A DNA stretch of 11,059 nucleotides from CAKVOD01 sp964489405 (lineage in GTDB: Bacteria; Bacillota; Clostridia; Christensenellales; UBA1242): positions 1 through 11,059 of the forward strand of contig CAZAYL010000030.1 of assembly GCA_964489405.1 (NCBI GenBank), in the 5' to 3' direction. The first letter of the stretch is position 1; each line of letters begins with the position of its first letter. Under the pieces are notes generated by a model. The model was given only the letters and a program-made list of their open reading frames with translations, did not search any database and was not told the origin of the DNA. A program made the translations under genes and the position numbers. Below, in pieces: positions 6,720-11,059 of the stretch.

Positions 6720-7382
6720 ACACAGGTTTGTAACCACTATTATCAAATAAAACATTATTATTAAAGTAGTACAAGCGCTACTTTGTGGCATTCATATTCG
6801 TTAAAGACATTATGAGTACTACTATGATAAAATAATTCCTTATTAGCTACCGCGGTCAATGAGTATGGGTACCCCATAATGAAGCGGGTTGCCCTTCCGG
6901 GAGATTGCTACGTTGTCAAGGTATGGGCGTGTCCATATAAGCAGACGTACCTAATGTATTACATTGTGCGATAAGTAAGCGTATGAGCACAATACTCCAT
7001 TGACTGCCTCGCAATGACGATAGGTGTGAGTACCTTACCACGAAAATAAGGATTTTATGAAATAATTCTTTATTATAAAAGTGTTACAAGCATTTACTTT
7101 GGGTCATTTAGCGTTATTGAAGTAGTACTAGCACCACTATAATAAAATAAATCCTTATTATCAAAGCAGTGCAAGTATTTACCTTGGGTCATTCAGAGCG
7201 AAAGAATGTGGTATAATAAATTAGTACACAAATCATAATGACAAAATGACAAAAAAAACAGCAAGTACAAGCACTTACTCTATGTCATTCAAGTTTATTA
7301 AGCAAGTATTAGTACCATTATTATCAAATAATTCCTTATTATTAAAGTGGTAGAAGTACTAACTTTGGGTCATTCAGAGCGA
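6720..7382. repeat. Degenerate dimeric tandem repeat array, about 41-bp half-units
   Basis: The gene-free stretch 6655-7580 holds about ten diverged half-units beginning AAGTAGTAC-AGCAC or similar, near 6720 (partial), 6764, 6804, 7079, 7120, 7164, 7219, 7260, 7300 and 7345. They alternate between type A, which continues into an AT-rich palindrome like AATAATTCCTTATT, and type B, which continues into CTTTGGGTCATTCA(GAGCG). Spacing is mostly 40-45 bases, so an A+B dimer is about 82-85 bases. TTGGGTCATTCAGAGCGA occurs exactly at 7184-7201 and 7365-7382. The B units carry AAAGT near their start and ACTTT near their end as a small inverted repeat. The array is interrupted at 6846-7052. No reading frame, transposase or cas gene is linked; origin and function are unknown. 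6655-6719 shows nothing recognisable. Confidence 0.7.
6846..7052. other. Segment interrupting the repeat array
   Basis: A-type repeat sequence breaks off at 6845 and resumes near 7053. The interrupting 207 bases are more GC-rich and mostly unlike the array. Imperfect direct copies of the A-unit core flank it (6824-6845 and 7057-7077). It contains a 6-bp hairpin (TATGGG 6864-6869 with CCCATA 6873-6878), GAGATTGCTACG (6901-6912) and CTCGCAATGACG (7008-7019). The last two resemble the two ends of a dispersed intergenic repeat seen in many bacterial genomes. No coding frame is supported. Confidence 0.45.
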
Positions 7383-7457
7383 GAATCAAACCCGCATTGT
7401 AGGGTTTGATGAAGCGTAGGAATCTCGCGAACCGCGTGCCCCGCGTGCGGTATCGCG
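7379..7457. repeat. Compound GC-rich palindromic element at the end of the array
   Basis: Nested inverted repeats are visible. GCGAGA (7379-7384) pairs with TCTCGC (7423-7428) and encloses a perfect 9-bp hairpin, ATCAAACCC (7385-7393) with GGGTTTGAT (7402-7410). A second stem overlaps its end: CGCGAACCGC (7426-7435) with GCGGT-A-TCGCG (7447-7457), one base bulged. CCGCGTGC occurs twice inside (7432-7439, 7441-7448). No T-run follows, so a terminator role is unlikely. It resembles dispersed intergenic palindromes of REP type. Confidence 0.55.
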
Positions 7458-7533
7458 CCCCCAAGTTTGAAAAGCGCCAGCATTATAAAAAAGATATTTT
7501 TGTGACCCCAACATTTATTATACATTCATAAAT

Positions 7534-7569
7534 AAAAACGCACAAGCGCTTTTGCGCTCGTGCGTTTTT
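7534..7569. terminator. Bidirectional intrinsic terminator between nifJ and cysS
   Basis: AAAAACGCAC-A-AGCGC (7534-7549) pairs with GCGCT-C-GTGCGTTTTT (7554-7569) around TTTT, with one A-C mismatch. It is 12 bases after the nifJ stop on the minus strand and gives a T-run in either direction, so it can also stop plus-strand readthrough from cysS. Confidence 0.88.
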
Positions 7570-7580
7570 ATTTAGTAGTA

Positions 7581-10500
7581 TTATTTTTTTGGAAAGCGGT
7601 TTTGTAAACTCAAAAATTCTTCTAACGAAGTCGTTGGAGTAGGGCTATCTACGATAAATTCGCCTGATATCCCCGAATATTTGCACTTTATTCTTTCAAG
7701 ATGTTCAACATTTGGGTTAATTGTTGTGTTATCACAACAACCTTTATTATTCGTCGTGCAATTTTTCTTTAAATTATTTTCTGCAAGTGCGATTTCCGAA
7801 AGTTCGGGGTGTGGTATTCGTCTCATTAATGTAAAATACCCGCTTGAAACTGCTAATTTTTCGATATTAGGTGTTTTTGACATATCTATGCCCTGTGCCA
7901 CACAAGGGGCATATGCGATGACTATACTAGGGCCGTCGTGAGCCATTGCTTCCTTAAATGCTGTAAGCGCTTGATTTGGGTTAGCACCTATGCACACTTT
8001 TGCAACATAAACATTGTCATATTGCATAGCAATACCAGCTAAGTCTTTCTTTTGTGTAGTTTTGCCACCTTGAGCAAATTTTGCTACCGCGCCATATGGC
8101 GTTGACTTTGACGCTTGCCCACCTGTATTTGAATAAACTTCGGTGTCAAGCACCAAAATGTTGACATTTTTATTGCTTGCTAATACGTGGTCAAGTCCCC
8201 CAAATCCAATGTCATAAGCCCATCCGTCGCCACCAATTATCCAGACATTTTTTGGCATAATTGCGTCAAAAATTGATTGTAATTGTTTGATTTTAGCGAT
8301 AGTATTCCACGCTGTCACATTTATTTCTTTATCACTTAGTTTTAGATATTTTTCATAAAAATTTAAGCGTTCAGAGCAAAGTTTTTGCAAATCAAAGAAT
8401 ATTTTTTTGCATTCATTGAAATCTTTTTCATTCATAACAAAACTTGTGAAAATATCCGAAAATTTTTGGTCATTTGCTGAAAGCTCACACAAAAGAGTGC
8501 GCACTTGTTCGTGTCTAATTTCATACGCAGTCCAAATTCCAAGGCCAAATTCCGCATTATCCTCGAAAAGTGAGTTTGCCCACGCAACACCAAGCCCGTC
8601 ATTAGACTTTGAGTATGGGCAGGAAGGGTACGAACCGCCCCAAATACTTGAACACCCCGTCGCATTAGCAATTAGCATACTTTCGCCACAAATTTGAGTG
8701 AGAAGTTTGATATATGCCGTTTGTCCGCAACCAGCACAAGCTCCGCTGAACTCGAGCAAAGGTTGTTCAAATTGAGAACCTTTCAAAGTCATCTTGTTTT
8801 GATTAGGTAATTTTTCAATTTTTTCAAATTTAGCATAATTATCAAGTGTATATTCTATAGTTTCTTCCGCATTTTCCATAACAAGTGCCTTATTTTTTGC
8901 AGGACAAACGCAAGCACAGTTGCCACAGCCAGTGCAGTCAAGCGGGGAAACAGCCAAACAGAATTTTCCGCGATTTGGTATAATATTGTCCTTACTTTCC
9001 GCACCCATATCATCAAAGGTTTCTTTCGCGCGAATGCAGGCGTGCGGACAAACCACCGAACACAAATTGCATTGGATGCAATTTTCTTTGTTCCACCTTG
9101 GTAAATCTGTAGCTATTCCGCGCTTCTCATATTGACTTGTAGCAATAGGTATACTTCCATCCATACTAAATTTTGAAACAGGAATTTTTTGCCCTTGCAA
9201 TTTTGCAATCGGTTGCAAAATTTCTTCGTAAAATGTGTTTGATACTTTTTCTTTTTCAGTGTTTTTTGTCCCTACTAAAGTAGAATAATCAACTTCAATT
9301 AAATTTTCTGCTCCAAAATCAATTGCCTGAATATTAGCGTCAACAATATTTTCCCCAAATTTTGAGTATGATTTTTTGATGAAATCCGCCATTTTTTCTT
9401 TCGCTTTATCAAAAGGCATAATATTTGTGAGTTTAAAAAATGCGCTTTGCATAATAATATTGATTTTGTTTTTTAGTCCTAGTTTTTTAGCTCCAACCAA
9501 AGCGTCAACGATATAAAGTTTTGCATTCTTTTCTTTTAGTGATGACACAAAATAATCTGGTAAAAAATTGTTTAGTTCACTAATTTCAAAAGGACAATTC
9601 AGCAAAACGGTTCCATTATTAGCAAGATATTGCAAAACGTCAACTTTTGCAACAAAACTGAAGTTGTGTATCGCAACAAATTCAGCATTATCAATTTGAT
9701 ATGGCGCAGATATTGGCTTACCGCCAAAACGCAAATGACTTACTGTCATACTCCCGCTTTTCTTGGAGTCATATACAAAATATGCTTGTGAGTGTAGGCC
9801 CGTAGATCCAATAATTTTTGCACTGTTTTTATTTGCACTAATAGTGCCATCTCCACCGATTCCAAAAAACACGCACTCGCGCATTCCGCCGTCAATTTTA
9901 AATGAATAATCAACATTCAATGATAGTTTGGTAACATCATCAACAATACCCACTGTAAAGTGATTTTTAGGGCAATCACTCATCAAATTATCAAAAACAG
10001 CCTTTGCCATAGCAGGATTAAATTCAAAGCTCCCAAGCCCATATCTTCCGCCGATGACTTTTATTTTTTGTTCATATTGCATAATTACTGTGCAAACATC
10101 AGTGAAAAGTGGCTCACCAATTGCGCCAGCTTCCTTAGTGCGGTCAAGAACTGCAATTCTCTTTACTGTGTTTGGTAATTTACTAATGAAATATTGAGCG
10201 TCAAAAGGTCTATACAATCTAACGCACAAAACGCCAACTTTGTAACCCATTTGATTGAGTTGTTTTGCAGTTTGTTCCAAAACTTCCGTTCCGCTACCCA
10301 TACAAACAGTTACATATTCAGCATCATCAGCGCCATAGTAGTCGAAAATATGATATTCACGTCCCGAAATTTCATATAAGCGCTCAAATTCGTCTTCAAC
10401 AATTTGTGCAGTGTTGTCATAAAGAGTGTTGCAACGCTCGCGATTAGCAAAATAAACATCTGCACTTTGGCTTGTACCATACATTTTGGGGTCAGAGTTT

Positions 10501-11059
10501 GAAAGTGCCTTAAGTTTGAATTGATTTATTTTATTAAAATCAATCATTGATTTAATATCCTCGTCAGTCAAAGCTTCGATTTCATTAACCTCATGGCTCG
10601 TCCTAAACCCGTCAAAAAAGTGCAAAAATGGCAAACTTGCCCTTAAAGTTGCAGAGTGTGCAACAAGTGTAAAATCTTGCGCCTGTTGTACAGACGCAGA
10701 GCAAAGCATAGCAAACCCCGTCGCACGCGTCGCCATAACGTCTGAATGGTCGCCAAAAATACTTAGTGCGTGAGTCGCAAGAGCACGTGCCGATACGTGA
10801 ATTACGCACGGCAATTGTTCTCCCGCAATCTTGTACATATCTGGAATCATTAGCAAAAGCCCTTGACTTGCCGTAAATGTTGTCGACAATGCACCCCCGC
10901 GCAAATTGCCGTGCAACGCCCCCGCAACGCCAGCCTCCGACTGCATTTCATAAACTCGAACTATTTCGCCGAAAATATTTTTTTCGCCAGAGTTTGCCCA
11001 CGTGTCGCAAAGCTCTGCCATTGTACTAGATGGCGTAATAGGGTAAATAGGAGCGCAGT
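7581..11059 (-). CDS. nifJ: Pyruvate:ferredoxin (flavodoxin) oxidoreductase, 5' end outside window
   Basis: It converts pyruvate and CoA to acetyl-CoA, CO2 and reduced ferredoxin in the cytosol of anaerobes. The frame continues past the ATG at 11021 to the window edge, reading CAPIYPITPSSTMAEL, the conserved start of domain I, so about 20 residues are missing and the true start lies to the right. Counting that Met as 1: PFLHFFDGFRTSHE near 131-144 (domain I); domains II and III to about 620; two 4Fe-4S clusters with C648/C651/C654/C658 and C696/C699/C702/C706; the TPP-domain cluster ligands C762, C765, C790 and C1040; TPP site GGDGWAYDIGFGGLDH at 930-945 and SNTGGQASKSTPYG at 964-977. All parts of a single-chain homodimeric enzyme are present. 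A Cys- and Asn-rich segment near 1083-1113 appears inserted in the C-terminal tail. It is transcribed toward cysS and ends at a strong terminator. Confidence 0.97.
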   Translation of the reverse strand, partial: CAPIYPITPSSTMAELCDTWANSGEKNIFGEIVRVYEMQSEAGVAGALHGNLRGGALSTTFTASQGLLLMIPDMYKIAGEQLPCVIHVSARALATHALSIFGDHSDVMATRATGFAMLCSASVQQAQDFTLVAHSATLRASLPFLHFFDGFRTSHEVNEIEALTDEDIKSMIDFNKINQFKLKALSNSDPKMYGTSQSADVYFANRERCNTLYDNTAQIVEDEFERLYEISGREYHIFDYYGADDAEYVTVCMGSGTEVLEQTAKQLNQMGYKVGVLCVRLYRPFDAQYFISKLPNTVKRIAVLDRTKEAGAIGEPLFTDVCTVIMQYEQKIKVIGGRYGLGSFEFNPAMAKAVFDNLMSDCPKNHFTVGIVDDVTKLSLNVDYSFKIDGGMRECVFFGIGGDGTISANKNSAKIIGSTGLHSQAYFVYDSKKSGSMTVSHLRFGGKPISAPYQIDNAEFVAIHNFSFVAKVDVLQYLANNGTVLLNCPFEISELNNFLPDYFVSSLKEKNAKLYIVDALVGAKKLGLKNKINIIMQSAFFKLTNIMPFDKAKEKMADFIKKSYSKFGENIVDANIQAIDFGAENLIEVDYSTLVGTKNTEKEKVSNTFYEEILQPIAKLQGQKIPVSKFSMDGSIPIATSQYEKRGIATDLPRWNKENCIQCNLCSVVCPHACIRAKETFDDMGAESKDNIIPNRGKFCLAVSPLDCTGCGNCACVCPAKNKALVMENAEETIEYTLDNYAKFEKIEKLPNQNKMTLKGSQFEQPLLEFSGACAGCGQTAYIKLLTQICGESMLIANATGCSSIWGGSYPSCPYSKSNDGLGVAWANSLFEDNAEFGLGIWTAYEIRHEQVRTLLCELSANDQKFSDIFTSFVMNEKDFNECKKIFFDLQKLCSERLNFYEKYLKLSDKEINVTAWNTIAKIKQLQSIFDAIMPKNVWIIGGDGWAYDIGFGGLDHVLASNKNVNILVLDTEVYSNTGGQASKSTPYGAVAKFAQGGKTTQKKDLAGIAMQYDNVYVAKVCIGANPNQALTAFKEAMAHDGPSIVIAYAPCVAQGIDMSKTPNIEKLAVSSGYFTLMRRIPHPELSEIALAENNLKKNCTTNNKGCCDNTTINPNVEHLERIKCKYSGISGEFIVDSPTPTTSLEEFLSLQNRFPKK

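Noticed and set aside
6720..7382. CRISPR array
   Set aside because: Units are diverged, vary in spacing, lack unique equal-length spacers, and no cas genes are near.
6655..7580. Insertion sequence or transposase remnant
   Set aside because: No reading frame of useful length and no transposase motif on either strand; only short repeats and hairpins are seen.
8407..8697. 96-codon plus-strand frame inside nifJ
   Set aside because: Antisense shadow of a strongly conserved gene, with no ribosome site.
11019..11021. ATG at 11021 as the nifJ start
   Set aside because: The frame continues upstream to the window edge with the conserved PIYPITPSST sequence, so this Met is internal.
7581..11059. Indolepyruvate or 2-oxoglutarate ferredoxin oxidoreductase instead of PFOR
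   Set aside because: The single-chain arrangement with domain I, two 4Fe-4S sites and the TPP domain with its own cluster cysteines is that of NifJ-type PFOR.

Overview
The window looks like chromosomal DNA from an anaerobic, low-GC Gram-positive bacterium, most likely an uncultured Clostridia-type member of the Bacillota. The evidence is a sepF cell-division gene (typical of Gram-positives and cyanobacteria), a pyruvate:ferredoxin oxidoreductase (an anaerobic core enzyme), a tRNA gene with encoded CCA, purine-rich Shine-Dalgarno sites (GGAGGG, AAGGAG), sigma-A-type promoters, and a secreted protein whose C-terminal part resembles the DUF6273 domain common in gut Firmicutes. I cannot assign a genus from sequence alone.

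Layout. (1) 3-1610 (+): C-terminal 535 codons of a large secreted or surface protein; its start lies left of the window. It ends at a strong intrinsic terminator. (2) 1611-1933: terminator, overlapping promoter and an imperfect 74-nt stem-loop forming a long leader in front of sepF (1934-2377). (3) 2378-2797: a strong promoter followed by two hairpins, then tRNA-Trp(CCA) and its terminator. (4) 2798-3358: a Nudix hydrolase as its own short unit. (5) 3575-5179: a two-gene operon of an NfeD-like membrane protein and an SPFH/stomatin (QmcA-type) protein, a classic membrane-microdomain pair, with its own TTGACA/TACAAT promoter. (6) 5233-6654: cysS, cysteinyl-tRNA synthetase, of a sequence type that looks divergent from the textbook bacterial form. 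(7) 6655-7580: 926 bases without a gene, filled with a degenerate dimeric repeat array (alternating about 41-bp A and B half-units), an interrupting segment of about 200 bp, GC-rich hairpins, and a bidirectional terminator. (8) 7581-11059 (-): nifJ, pyruvate:ferredoxin oxidoreductase, convergent with cysS and running off the right edge.

The genes are mostly housekeeping: division-ring anchoring (SepF), translation (tRNA-Trp, CysRS), nucleotide clean-up (Nudix), membrane quality control (NfeD-SPFH) and fermentative pyruvate oxidation (NifJ). I do not see a defence system, biosynthetic cluster or transposase. The least explained sequence is the 6.7-7.5 kb repeat region, followed by the structured leader of sepF and the possible short transcript before tRNA-Trp.
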